Part shown: one piece after another, positions 33,461 through 45,616 of the stretch
Layout of the letters: every line of letters begins with the position of its first letter
Position numbering within the stretch: the first letter of the stretch is position 1
Assembly (NCBI GenBank): GCA_031308135.1
Contig: JAHLJT010008756.1
Span: 101,949,746 to 102,013,745, forward strand
Length of the DNA stretch: 64,000 nucleotides
Origin: Acheta domesticus
Taxonomy: Eukaryota; Arthropoda; Insecta; Orthoptera; Gryllidae
Direction: 5' to 3'
The notes under the pieces: model-generated
Seen by the model: only the letters and a program-made list of their open reading frames with translations
What the model was told of the DNA's origin: nothing
The model's database searches: none
Translations under genes and position numbers: made by a program

Positions 33461-34710
33461 ACGATTTCTTCTAAAATGAATATTCCCCGGTCGATCTAAT
33501 GTCCCTCGAGGTCGCGATTTTGAAAAATTTTCATCAAACTTTCGGGGTACTTTACATGAAGCCCTCAGGACATTTTCAAAATTTTCTCATAAACGGTTCC
33601 AATTTTTTTTCTTTAAATTTCTTTTAAGGGTAGAGTAAAATATACTTTTAAAGGTGGCAAAGGTCCGATTTTCACGGATTACTCTGAATTTTCGAAAATT
33701 GAAAAGGTTCAGAAAAGTGCAGAAATTTTTTCGGCGTCTTCCGACAAGTACAAAATTGAAGATATAGATTTTTCCTCCGTATAAAATTTGCTCTCCAAAG
33801 TGAGTTCTATTTGCACGCAATTTTAAAACATTACAAAACCAGATTTTCTCAAAAATGGCTGCAATTTTTTCTTTAAACTTTCGGTAGGGATAGTGCTAAA
33901 TGTACTCTATGAAATGACATAATTGCCATATTGCTATGTTCTATTGTTTTTTCACAAATTACAAAAATGATTTTTTTACTTGTTTCCCACGTCGGTAATA
34001 TTTAGATTAGTGGTGATTTGTTTACATTATTATATTTACGAGTGCATGTGTTTTAAATAATGTTAAGTGAAGTTTCTCGAGAATTCAACCATTTTCTGTG
34101 AAAACTAGCTCAAAATTATGCATTTTCAGAAACGCTCAAACGCCATTTTTTCAAAAAATGGCTCCAAACTTTTTCTTCAAACTTTTCGAACGGATAGTGC
34201 TAATTGCACTCTTTTATATGGCTACATTTCAATTAAGAGTATTATTTGGTTTTCGCAAAAATTACATAAATGTAATTTTTTTAAAGATGTTTCACACTTT
34301 TAATATGCACATTTCCGGCAATTTGTAAAGACGATTGTATTTGTGAGTGTAACTGCTTCAAATGACTTCAAATGATGTTTTTCGAAAGCCTAAACGTTTT
34401 CTCTGAAAAAGAGTTTCAAATTTCGCATTTTTAGTACCGCTTAAACGTCCTTTTTATTAAACGGCTCCAAATTCTTCAAAAAAAATTGCCATTTAGGTCG
34501 AGGTTTTAATGTTCTTTAATATTCTAAAATCAATATTTCGTTCTACCACTAGGCAAGCGAAAAAATAATAAAATGTCACAAAAATGTAGTGTGGATGGCA
34601 ATAGATGGCAGCTGGCAAGAGTATGTGGCAAGTATGAATAGCTAGCCGTGATCCAAGGAAATAGAAAACTAGCTCAGGAAAGTCTGTGTCATTCTGTAGC
34701 ACCACTAGTT
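33461..34710 (+). mobile_element. CER repeat copy, right part
   Basis: Continues the copy begun at 28468: ATATTCCCCGGTCGAT, four TTCTCAAAAA-type units near 33578, 33847, 34146 and 34452, then GATGGCAGCTGGCAAG and GTAGCACCACTAGTT. No recombinase cassette is present. Confidence 0.85.
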
Positions 34711-34913
34711 TTTAAGTATTAACCATTGAGGAGAGATCTCTCCTCTATGGTATTAACCTGCCATCTTCCATTTAATAACATAACTTTTATGAATCAGAAG
34801 TGTCGCTAATGAACGTTAGGTTACTATCGCAATTAACTGCAAATGGCTTCTGCTTGCGATAGATCTTTTGTGTGGGTCAACACTCCATATTGCGATATTG
34901 TGTCCTTTCTTTT

Positions 34914-37900
34914 AACTAGTGGTGCTACAGAATGGCACAGACTTTCCCGTATTAGTTTTCTATTTCCTTGGGTTTTCGCTAGCTGTATGGAATTGCCACA
35001 TACTCCAAAAGTACATTTTTTTGTATACCAGAATTATAAACAACCCTTTTACATTAAAAAAATCGTTTATAGTATGGCATATTATTGCACGAATCATTAG
35101 GTCATCGCTATTTCTACACGAAATATGAGCCATCACTGACGTAATAGTCACGGCCCCTATATATTTTCAGTTATGGAGTTTAAAGAAGGCAGTGGTACCA
35201 TATAAATAGATTGCAGTGTTCGCAGTAAAATCAAATACGTTATGAAAAAACTTACTTTTAAAAACTGATTTATTACTCCTTTAAAATTATATTTTGTTTT
35301 TATTGGTAATAAAACAAGAACAACATAATAAGAACAACAAAAAAACATCAAATTAATTCCTGTGAGCATGTACATTAAGTGTACAATTTGATAAATTGAT
35401 CAGTGACACTCCAGAACATGCATTTATATCTAAAATGCGAGTTTTTTCTTTGCTTTCTGCACTAATCAATATCTTGTTAGCTTTGAATCTTGTTATTCAT
35501 AGATTCTTCGATGTATGACTCGGCTACACTTGTAGTCCGCCATCCTCCATGACGTTTAAGTGTAGTGGTATCACCACCATTATCTGCGAGAAAAGTCGCG
35601 GATGTTCTCCTAAACGAATGACCAGAGTACTTTTATGCATTTGGTAATTTTAAAAAAATTGCAATATTTTTTGGTATTTTCGCAAATGTATTGATACCAA
35701 TTGGATTGCAGCTGCATTTGCCATGATTGTAAAACAAAAAAGTTTTTTGTGTTTAACATGTAAGGGTCTTAAGGAAATGTATTTTTTACAGACCTCAACA
35801 TAATTAAATTCTTCACTGGATACGATAGTAAATATTGTCGTTTTTTGTTCACTATCAAAACAGAACCTTCTTCTTTCACATCGTTGATACACAAATTGTA
35901 CAATTCGACACTTCTACAAGCACCAAATATGCCAAAAATAGCAACAACTTGAAAATCATACCAGTTATGAATACAATACACCAGTTAATAAATAAAACTT
36001 AACTATTATTGCCACTGTCATTATTATACCTTCATTAAAAGAAAAGTTTCATCATCAGCTTTTGTAAGAAGTGTGTTTACATCTTGTTGGGAAAATACCA
36101 TTGCCTTTATAGGTTGATATCCCACATTTACGTGTTTCATAAGTAAACTTACTTTATGAAAAGTTCCAATATCAATATTCTCTTTGATCTTTAGCATTTC
36201 CTTTAATTTGGAATAAGTGCACCATAGTGTCGACGCTTTACATGCTGTGGACTTAATGTTTAAAGAAGCATGCATTAAATTAACAAACGTCTTTATTCTA
36301 GCATGTGCATTATACTAACTTAACCAAACTGCTCCGATAGATATGAAAGAACAGCAGCTTTGCATAATAAATTTTGCATATTTTTATCCATCCTTTTCCT
36401 TAACTTTAAGCACTCTTTCTCATAAAGTTTGCAAGACTTTTTCGGTATCATAGCATTTTCTGCTTTTGCAGCTTCTTCCATAATTTTTCTAGACAAATCA
36501 ATTATGTTTGAATCGCGACTTTGAAACTAATTGCCATTTGTAAACAAATTAGCTGCTTAGGTAGCATTCATGACGTCAAAACATGAATTTGAAATCTACT
36601 ACAACTACGAATTTAACACAACTACACTACTTAACACAATTAATTTCGCTTCCTTAAATCCTTATAATACTGTTATACAAAAAATAGTGTATGAAACTCG
36701 TTTATAATGTTACTGTTTTGCACTCATAAGAAGAAATTACAGAACTTTTTCTAACGTCGTTCGTTCGGTAATATCTTCTTATTCGTCCAAAAAAAGGATA
36801 ACGTTTTAAACTAATTGCATAATATGCTATTGTCATTTCCTTAATTTTTCCGTTTCCTCTTGGTAGAACGGAAATATTAATTTTAGAATATTAAAGAACA
36901 CAAAAACCTAGTCGTAAATGCCAATTTTCTTTTAAAAATTATGAGCCGTATAAGAGAAAATGGCGTTTTAGCGCTACTAAAAATGCGAAATTTGAAGCTC
37001 ATTTTCACAGAAAATGTTTGAGTTTACAAAATACTTTATTTGAAGTTATTTGAAGCACTTACATTCACAAATATAATAATGTATACAAATTGCTGGAAAT
37101 GTGCATATTAAAGATGTGAGAGATCTTTCAAAAAAATTACAATTATGTAATTTTTGAAAAAACAAAAAAATAACTCAAAATAAACTTTACATCATATTAA
37201 AGAGAGTAAATAGCACTATCCTTTACAAAAGTTTGAAGAAAAAATTTGCAGCCATATATGAGAAAATGGCGTTTGAGCGTTTCTGAAAATGCGAAATTTT
37301 GAGCTACTTTTGACAGAAAACGGTTGCGCTTTCGAGAAACTTTACTTGACATTATTTAAAGCACATGTACTCGTAAATATAATAATGTGAAAAAATCGCC
37401 GCTAATGTAAATATTATCGACGTGAGAAACATGTGAAAAAATGTACATTTTTGTAATTTTTGAAGAAAACAACCTATAGAGAAATATGGCTTTTATGTCA
37501 TCTGATAGAGTACGTTTACCACTATTCCTACAAAACCTTTCCAGGAAAAATTTGGAGCCGTTTTTGAGAATATCGTGTTTTTGTAATTTTTTAAAATTGC
37601 ACATATTGCACGCAATATTGCACGAAAACCACTAAAACTTCGAAAAACATTTACATGACCTTTATGAAAGAACTCAATAGGCAGAACGAATTTTATTTGA
37701 AGGAAAAATCTCTATTTTCATTTTTGTAGTTGGAGAAAGACCCCGAACAAAATTCAAACTTTCACAATTTTCGGAAATTCGGATTTATCCGTGAAAATCG
37801 GACCTATGCTATGTTAATAAGTGTATTTTACTCTATTCATACAAGAAATTTTAAAAAAATTGGAGCCCTTTTTGAGAAAATTTTGAAAATCTCCGGGAGA

Positions 37901-38309
37901 CTAAGAGAGAAATAAAGTACCCCCAAATTTTGAAGAATCGTTTTCAAAATCTCAAAGCTTCGACTATAACCAGATCGACCGGGGAATATCTATTTTGGAG
38001 GAAATCGTACGTAGGGTTTAGGCGCTAGCCGTGTTCACAGACAGACGGACGGACAGACAGACGGACGTTTTTCTTTCAATTGATTTTTCGGTATCAAGGA
38101 CCTAGAAAACAAGGTTTCTGGCTACACCACGTGTTAGGGAATTTTTTTTTCTTACTTTAGCAACTGGTTTTATCCACTTTTTCGTTTTCACGTCCCGGCA
38201 ATTAATTTTTTTTCCGCGGAAAATTGGCCATTTTTTCGCGCAGCATTACATTACTTTCCCTATACTACTTATATCACTCCGTGTATACGTATGTATACAG
38301 GAAAGTAAA
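34914..38309 (-). mobile_element. CER long copy carrying a tyrosine recombinase gene, complete end to end
   Basis: Minus-strand element of 3.4 kb. Its left terminus (TTTACTTTCC..GTATAC palindromic zone) is at 38309 and its right terminus, read as AACTAGTGGTGCTACAGAAT on the plus strand, at 34914. Between 36831 and 35023 an 1.8 kb cassette with the recombinase gene replaces the short AAAATGAC-AAAAAATGTAC junction of short copies. The four 315-bp units are present at 36850-37990. This is the only copy here with both ends and the gene, so it is the best candidate for an autonomous ancestor. Confidence 0.85.
35353..36502 (-). pseudogene. Crypton-type tyrosine recombinase, degraded
   Basis: DNA-integrase of the phage-integrase/Crypton fold, expected to cut and join element ends through a tyrosine nucleophile. 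The start codon is ATT here (ATG in the sister copy at 51490). Segments in order: DLSRKIMEEAAKA with CKLYEKECLKLRK (N-terminus), a core-binding-like domain (STLWCTYSKLKEMLKIKENI, QQDVNTLLTKADDETFLLMK), IFGIFGACRSVELYNL (first catalytic Arg box), IFTIVSSEEFNYV, then SGHSFRRTSATFLAD (HxxR box), KRHGGWRTTSVAE and SYIEES (presumed nucleophile Tyr). The C-terminal tail would end near 35353. Several frameshifts and a TAA at 35477 make it non-functional. About 380 codons, normal for the group. Insect relatives of this protein type are usually annotated only as uncharacterised. Confidence 0.85.
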
Positions 38310-38621
38310 AATGGATAATAGTTACTATGCCCAAGCCGAATACGAGCATTAAGTAGATACATTTTATAAACGACAATTGGTGATATAAGTTTAATAATTT
38401 TTTTAACTTAACCTTTTTTAAACATCAAAAATTGATATTCTTTTCAGTTTGCCGATAAAAGAAAATCTCTCAGAACTCTTTCATTCTTTTTAAGGAAAGG
38501 TGGCACTTTTTAGGATTATTTAATAAGCCTTAAGATAACAACACTAAATAAGTGTATAGAAACACCTTAAAGAAATGTGATGGAGGGGGGGGTGACCTTA
38601 TTCTTTCGGCTGACACCTGTA

Positions 38622-39893
38622 AGTGCGATTTCTTCCAAAATGGATATTCCTCTGTCAATATGCTTCCACTCAAACGCCGCGATTTTGAAAAGCTTTATAC
38701 AAAATTTGGGGGTACTTAACATGAAGTGAATATTTACAAAAGCGGCCATTTTCAAAATTTTCTCAAATACGGTTCCAATTTTTTCTTTAAATTTATTGTA
38801 AGAATAGAGTAAAATACACTTATTAAGGTGGCATAGGTCCTATTTTCACGCTTAACTCCGAATTTTCGAAAATTGAAAAGTTTGAAAATTTTCGGCGTCT
38901 TCCTAGAACTACAAAATTGAAATTTTTTCTTCAAATAAAATTTTTTGTCCAAAGTAAGTTGTTTCATTAAGGTCATGGACATTTTTTTGAAAATTTTAAT
39001 AGTTTTTGTGCAATATTGCAGGCAATATTTGAAATTTAAAAAAATACAAAAAGCAGATTTCCTCAAAAACGGCTCCAAATTTTTACTTTTAACTTTTTGT
39101 AGGGATAGTGTTATACGTGCTTTATGAGATGACATTAACGCCAAATTGCTCTATTCTTTTGTTTCTTCAATAATTACAAAAATTTTAATTTTTTTACTTG
39201 TCTCTCACGTTGTTAATATTTACATTAGCGGCGATTTGTACCACTTTATTATATTAATGAGTACATGTGTCAAATAAAGTTTCTCGAAAATTGAATAGTT
39301 TTCTGTGAAAGCTATTTCCGTATTTTCACAAACGCTCAAACGCCATTTTCTCAAAAGCGTCTTCAAATTTTTTGTCCAAAGTTTTCGAATGGATGATGCT
39401 AATAATCTTTAATACGACGTAATGTTCATTTTGGTTTTTTTTTTTCAAAAATTACACAAATGTAATCTTTTTGAAAGTTCTCTCATACGGTTAAAATGCA
39501 CATTTCCAGCAATTTGTAAACACTATTGAAATTGTGAGTGTAAGTGCTTCAAATGACTTTACATGAAGTTTTTCGAAAACTCAAAAAATTTCTATGAGAA
39601 AGAACTTCGAATTACAATAGTGCTTAAACGCCATTTTCTTGAAAACTGCTCCAAAGTTTTCAACGAAAATTGCCATTTAAGACAAAGTTTTAACTGTTTT
39701 TTTAATTTTCTTAAAATTATATCTTTATTCTACTATTAGGAAACCGAAAAATAATAAAATGTCAAAAAGTGTAGTTTGGGCGGCGATAGATGGCAGCTGT
39801 CAAGAGTATTGGCAAATCCGAATAGCTAAGCGAGACCAAACGCAACAGGAAACTAATACGGAAAGTCTGTGCCATTCTGTAGCACCACTAGTT
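38622..39893 (+). mobile_element. CER repeat copy, 5'-truncated
   Basis: Begins inside CER at CGATTTCTTCCAAAATGGAT and runs through the units (TTCTCAAATACGGTTCC near 38760, CCTCAAAAACGGCTCC near 39060) to GATGGCAGCTGTCAAG and GTAGCACCACTAGTT. The left palindromic end is missing. No recombinase. Confidence 0.8.
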
Positions 39894-40400
39894 TGTTGTG
39901 AGTCTAATAATTTGAACTGATCTGTGTATATGAGGCTGAAGCATCGTGAGCCCCCCCTCTGTAGGTAGGCCACTGTTCAAATTTGATCGATGAAATGCTT
40001 TTAAAATAATACATTTTTGACGAGTCTGAAATGGGAAGCTCCCTGAAGCTTTTAGCCTGAAAGCCCAGGAATAAACTTGCTAGGCAAAGTTAACAAGACA
40101 ACTGCTACAGAATTGCATAGGGCTTGCTACTGCGGTTTGTTCGGCTACTTTCAGAATGCAACTCGAGACCACCGGTGCTCTGTCTCTAAGTTCATGAATT
40201 ACTCAAACGAGTTTTTCAGACAAGCGTCATACTTCATGAAGGCGGATGCAATTTTGAGTAGAATTGTTTGTGTGTGACGGGTGCTTCTTTACGAGGATAG
40301 ATCGAACCCTTCTAAAGACATCACGTGTATTACATGATAGTGAGAGATTTTTACTCAATAAACCCCCTTCCTTGAATTCACCTCCCCACGGGACGGCTCT
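39894..40400. other. no recognised feature
   Basis: Between a CER right end and an R1-like fragment. The 66-codon open frame at 40077-40277 has no family signature. Confidence 0.4.
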
Positions 40401-41460
40401 TAAACATTACGTGCAGGGGGTGAATAGGGCATGTGCCTCTCCTTGCCCCCCATCCCAGCCCTTCAGAGACAACCTAGTATACCATTCTACTCCGCTCCTT
40501 CAGTCTCAACTTCATTATTTGGACAGCGAAGGACACCACGGCTTCCCACTTCTCTCTTGACGCCAGCATTTTCCTTACAGTATTCTCAAGTTGCCATTCC
40601 TGCCCGAGTTGCCGACACAGTTGTGTTCTCTCTTCTTGCAAGCGGAGGCAGACAAAGAAGACGTGTTCTGCATATTCCGCTACTGGGAAGCACCAGAGCA
40701 CACTGGATCTTCAATCCAAGGAGAGTGGAGGAGATACCCTCGGAAGCAGCCGGCCGCTCAGAAGCTGCATTAGGTACGAGTAGTACTCTATCTCGTTATA
40801 GTTCCGCCCTTCCCCTAAGGGAGGAATCGATGCGTCTATCTCCTCTTTTGTGAGCTGTCTTAGAGTCTCTGCCATTATATCATGGGCTAGCTGTGCGATC
40901 TGTCAGGTCTTCCTTTCCAAACCGCGTTGGTACACTTTGTGTTGTTCGGACCACAAGGCTCGATTGGAAGCATGCTGGTCACACTACTGCATCCTATGAG
41001 ACCGGTCGGTAAGCAGACAGCAGCTGCTGCATTTGACAGTAATCGTCTAGTTCTTCAACATTCGGCATTAGTCTTGATAATATCATCGTCGCTTTTGTCG
41101 CCTTATCACTGATATACTGTTGTGATCACTAAATCGTAGCCTCGCATCAGTCAGAATTAAGAACACGACTTTTGGACATGAGCTGATGTGACTTTTTCCC
41201 ACTGACGTTTTGATGGACCCTTTCTTTTACTCGCGACGAGAATTGCCTCGGCTTTGAGGGAGGCTAGTTGCAAGCCAACAGAAGGTAACCATCGGCGGAC
41301 TGCGGATGTGGCTACATTGGCGAATTCCACCACTTCCTCTTTGGCCACTGTCGTGAGTGGAATGTCGTCACCGAAACCGATGATCTTGGCTCCTTCCGGC
41401 ATCTCTATCGCAGTATTTATAACATATGTACCACACGTATTTATAAATACGTACACAGTG
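40400..41460 (-). pseudogene. R1/I-group LINE ORF2 fragment
   Basis: Minus-strand remnants: MPEGAKIIGFGDDIPL, AVRRWLPSVGLQLASLKAEA and ILVASKRKG at 41157-41456 (RT catalytic and downstream motifs, with FGDD in place of FADD), and at 40474-40701 AEHVFFVCLRLQEERTQL, followed by ENTVRKMLASREKWEAVVSF, the C-terminal zinc-binding/tail region usual in R1-clade elements. Frames between are broken. Confidence 0.8.
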
Positions 41461-42148
41461 TCTCTATTCTAGAAACGCTGTTGTTTATTATTTTTCACTG
41501 GTGGGAACCAACATTGTCTCGGAGGGTCCGTTGACTGTCCTCCGTAAGGCACAACAGCGTCTGTCCTTTGAAGTATACTTTAATTTAAACAGAGGGTCAG
41601 TTGACGTAAATCAGCTGTCACTGTATCATCCAATCGCGAGGTTGAAACGTCACCTTAGTGACGTCACTGTAGTGACGTGTACGCTCTTGTTTGGATGACA
41701 CAGCTGATGATCTGTCATAGGAATCTCTAAATAAATCTAAGTATAGCTTTTGATTTTTAATCAGATACTGTGTCACTTCATCTACTACGGAGTCTGTAGG
41801 ATACATATCGCCGAGTTAAAGGCGTTCAGAACATGGAATGTCCATTCTGTACTATTGAATAACATGAAAATAATTGTGAAAGACTTTCGGAGAACCCCAC
41901 CTTATCAGCACAATGGGTTTTATGTATCTTTTACAAAACCCACATCCAACGGTTTCTAATACAGAATTAAGGAAATATTTTCAGATTCATTTACATTAGA
42001 TTTTCATGTTTCATTTACTTTAGATAGTTCTTGGTCTGTTTAGACAAATTATTATAAATTAAAATTATTGATCTACTGTACTTCCTTCATTAAATCTTCA
42101 AAACATCTCAACTTAGTACCTAAATAAGATAATGCCATAACGTATTAA

Positions 42149-42390
42149 ACTAGTGGTGCTAAAACAGCACGTACTTTCTCGCTTTCACGGCTCAAAAAGT
42201 AGATGAATCCCTGCATGAAGTAAATTACTTCCTCTTCTTTCACGTTGTGTAGACAGATACCACGTTTTGTGGGTCCTTATTACCAAAATATTTATTTACG
42301 GCAAAATGTCTGTCCGCTTTCCGTCTGTCAGTGAAGAAACGCTAGCGGGTAAATCTTAAGAAGGATTATCATAGATAAAACCACGAGTGC
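42149..42390 (+). repeat. divergent CER-related end junction
   Basis: AACTAGTGGTGCTA (complement of the CER right end) is followed within about 110 bp by a plus-strand CER left interior: GTTGTGTAGACAGATACCACG, GGTCCTTATTACCAAAA, TGTCTGTCCGCTTTCCGTC and CGCTAGCGGGTAAA. Same arrangement as 11884-12420, but much more diverged. Confidence 0.6.
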
Positions 42391-42589
42391 TTTGGAAAAT
42401 TGTCCATAAATCCCCGACTTGCGAAGTGAGGAGGGGATTTATCTGAGAATTTCCAAAGTCGTGAGTGGTATTTAATAGGACTATTCCACGAATGAAATTA
42501 TGTCCAACAGTTCCAAAATGCGCCAAATATTGAAAATAACTGAAATCTATTTTAAAATAAAAGAGGTTATATTATACTAGTTTGTTTCT

Positions 42590-43040
42590 TTCGACCTTGC
42601 TTCTGCTTTCAGCAAAGTCAACCACCGTTTCCTTCTGAATAAATGCAAAATTCTTCTCCCACTCCGTTTCCACCTCTTCAAAAGTTACCTCCTAAACAGA
42701 ACCTTTCAAATCAGATACCTATCACACCTTCTACAGCAAAAACCAATCAAGCCGGCGTCCCACAAGGCGCCGTACTCTCACCTATCCTCTTCACTCTTTT
42801 CCTCTATGATTTTCCGACTCACTCTATAGTTACCGAATATCTCTACGCCGACGATGGCCTACACATCAAAATCTTGTAACCTAAAATCCGCAATAAACAG
42901 ATTACAACTAGCCACAAATATCTCCACCATTGGTGCAATCTCAATGGAATAGCATTAAACACAGACAAATGCCAAGCGAAAATCTTCATTTGGAAAAGAA
43001 AAGAAAAACCTCCACCAATAGAACTAAATTACCAAAGGAT
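42590..43040 (+). pseudogene. LINE reverse transcriptase fragment
   Basis: Reads DLASAFSKVNHRFLL, then AGVPQGAVLSPILFTLFLYD and YLYADDGLHI (RT boxes B to C with YADD), then WCNLNGIALNTDKCQAKIF. A Jockey-like RT core of about 150 residues with frame breaks. It abuts the Copia-like element. Confidence 0.8.
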
Positions 43041-43054
43041 ACCGTGGCGTGAAA

Positions 43055-43262
43055 ACTATTATTATGAATAGAAAAATGCAGACAGCAACGCCATCTGTGT
43101 ATGTTTCACTGAACTCTTTGAACTGAGAGGAGGGAGAGTCGTCTGTAGAGGCAATGCAATGCCAGTGCGTGATCGGACTTGTTTTGATGCAGACATTTAT
43201 GAATTCTGTTACTTGTATATTTAATATTAGTAATAAATAACGTTTATACAAAATAAATTAAT
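43055..43262 (+). repeat. putative remains of a Copia 5' LTR
   Basis: About 200 bp immediately upstream of the primer-binding site, with an AATAAA-rich 3' part. The left boundary is uncertain because no second LTR is in the window. Confidence 0.45.
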
Positions 43263-43263
43263 A

Positions 43264-43277
43264 GGTTATGGGCCCAG
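43264..43277 (+). promoter_or_regulatory. Copia-type primer-binding site (half-tRNA)
   Basis: GGTTATGGGCCCAG is complementary to the anticodon stem-loop of initiator tRNA-Met, the primer site described for Drosophila copia, which uses a tRNA fragment. It lies 126 bp before the gag ATG. Confidence 0.8.
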
Positions 43278-43389
43278 GCCACGTGTGAATCGTATTCTCT
43301 AGTGAGTGGAGCCGAAATTGAACGTTCGAAGAAAACGTGCTGCTTTTTTATATACGTTTGAACTGGAACTTTGTGTGTAAACAGCAAAC

Positions 43390-45616
43390 ATGGCTACCGG
43401 GAGTGACTACAAAATACAAGTGGATAAGCTTGAAGGACCGAAGACTGGGCAAAGTAGAATTGGCATATTTCGATGGTGTTGCGTGCGTATGAACTTGAAG
43501 ACATTGTTAACGGTTCGCGAGCGTGTCCTGATTTGGGAGTTTATGCAACTGCGGTACAGAAAGCAACTTATCAGCAATGGAAAAAGGACGACGCAAAAGC
43601 GGCAAGTTTGTTAGCAAGTGCGCTAGGAAAAACTATTGCCGAGCTCGTGTTGACTTGCACCAGTGCTGCAGCGATTTGGACAAAATTGAGTGCGTGGTTT
43701 GAAAGCAGCAGTACGCAAGGCTGAATATGCTGATCGAGTCATTTTTCCGTGTGACGCGTGACGACAAAGAAGACATCAGTACGCATGTCGCGAAACTGCA
43801 GAAGTTGTTCTAGGATTTGAATGATGAATTGACGAAGAATAAAGAAAATACTTTGTCCGAGAGAATTTTGAATGGCCGTATCTTATCTACGCTGGGAAAA
43901 GAATATGACAATTTTAAAGACTTGTGGGACATGATTTCGTCGGAAAATCAAACTGTCAATTTATTGATTGAAAAATTGTGCGCGATTGAATTGCGTGATC
44001 AAGGGAATGTCGAATCGACTGCGTTTGTTGCACGCCGTGGTCCTAAGAAGAAGCCTTGTCATAAAAGTGACACCGGGGAAAAATCTAAGAAGAATGTTCA
44101 ACGAGCAAAACAGAAGTTTCCATGTCACAAATGTAAGCAGTTGGGTCATTGGGAAGCAGAGTGTCCGGAGAAGAAGACAGATGGCGCTGGTGGAAACAGA
44201 AGTCCGTCTGATGCAAGTGTAGCGTTTATGACGCATGTCATGGGTGCCTCAGTCGATAACTTTATTGAAGCCGACAAGTGGTACTGCGACAGTGGCGCCA
44301 CAAATCACATCACCTCGAATAAACAGTATTTTACATCGCAAGAGAAGTTTGCCGTTCCTGAAAAGATTTCGCTCGGGAAACGAGGTGTAAATATGCTGGC
44401 TCATGGACAAGGAAGTGTGAACATTCGAGTACGTCTCAATAATGCTTGGTCGAACGTACTGAAAAACGTTTTGTATGTTCCTGAAGCAAGTGCCCATTTA
44501 TTTTCCGTGAAAGCAGCTGCGAAGAAAAGGATTTTTCTACGAGACTTGATGATCGAAGTGTCAGCATTGAAGATAGTGTCACTGGAAAAAAGATGATGAC
44601 TGGATATGTTAGTCATGGTCTGTATGTATTGAACATGCGCGTTGTGAAGCCGACACAACAAGTTCAAGTGAATATGATGACATCATCGGAGACATTGCAA
44701 GTTTACCTTGAAAGGTTTAGCCATCAACATAAACAACATGTAAAGAGCGTTCTGAAGCAGATGAACATTAAAGTGGACGAAGGCAAGGAAGAATTCTGCG
44801 ATGGATGTGCACTGGGGAAAATGCATAGGTTGCCATTCAAGAAACGAATGAATCGACTAATGGTAACTGGTGAACAAATCCACGCCGATGTAAACGGACC
44901 CATGTCGACTGAATCTCTGGGAAAGGCGCGCTACTATGTGTGTTTTAAAGATGACTTTAGCAAATATCGTAGAATTTTCTTTTTGAACCAGAAAAGTGAA
45001 GTATGCGCCGTTTTGGAGAAGATTTCGAATGAAGCCAAGACAAATGGACATGTTATCAAGCAACTGAGGTGTGATGGAGGAAAAGAATTTGACAACAAGA
45101 AGGTCTCTGAACTGCTAGCAAGCAGGGGCATAGAACACTGCATTACTGCGCCGTATACACCGCAGCAAAATGGTGTTGCGGAGCGTGAAAATCGAACTGT
45201 CGAGTGCGCGCGTTCTATGTTGAATCCAAGCAAGTTGCCAAAAGAACTGTGGGCAAAAAGCATGCAATACTGCCACATACCTCCTGAATCGCACTGGAAA
45301 GTCTTCCATTGAAACTAAGTCTCCTTATGAATTGTGGCATGGACGACCAGTAGGAAGTCTCAATCATTTGAAGATTTTCGGAAGAGAATGCTACGTGCAC
45401 ATCCACAAGAACTTCCGCTCTACGTTTGTCGATAAATCTGTTCATGGACATCTGGTTGGATACGTGAACGACAGGAATGGATTCAGGGTCTGGATTCCGA
45501 CACAAAGGAAGATAGTCCTGAGCCACGATGTGAGATTCAAGCCTGAAGTTGTCTGCAATATGCGCGTCAATACCTACAAGCTTGAAAATTCATGTGAAAA
45601 ACATGCATCATCCTAG
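43390..45616 (+). pseudogene. Copia (Ty1/copia) LTR retrotransposon gag-protease-integrase, truncated
   Basis: Polyprotein in pieces: gag from the ATG at 43390 (frameshift near 43470, stop before 43735), then 43817-44596, 44593-45312 and 45332-45616. Gag keeps the zinc knuckle CHKCKQLGHWEAEC. Protease has WYCDSGATNHI. Integrase shows CDGCALGKMHRLPF, the DDE residues in HADVNGPM, LRCDGGKEFDN and YTPQQNGVAERENR, then SPYELWHGRPV and the C-terminal LVGYVNDRNGFRVW. No reverse transcriptase or RNase H follows: the sequence leaves the family at 45616. At least four frame breaks. Dead element missing its 3' half and 3' LTR. Confidence 0.92.

Noticed and set aside
37356..39144. ORFs of 60-130 codons inside CER copies
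   Set aside because: Phe/Lys/Asn-rich translations of A/T-rich repeat DNA, recurring in every frame and copy without conservation of reading frame.
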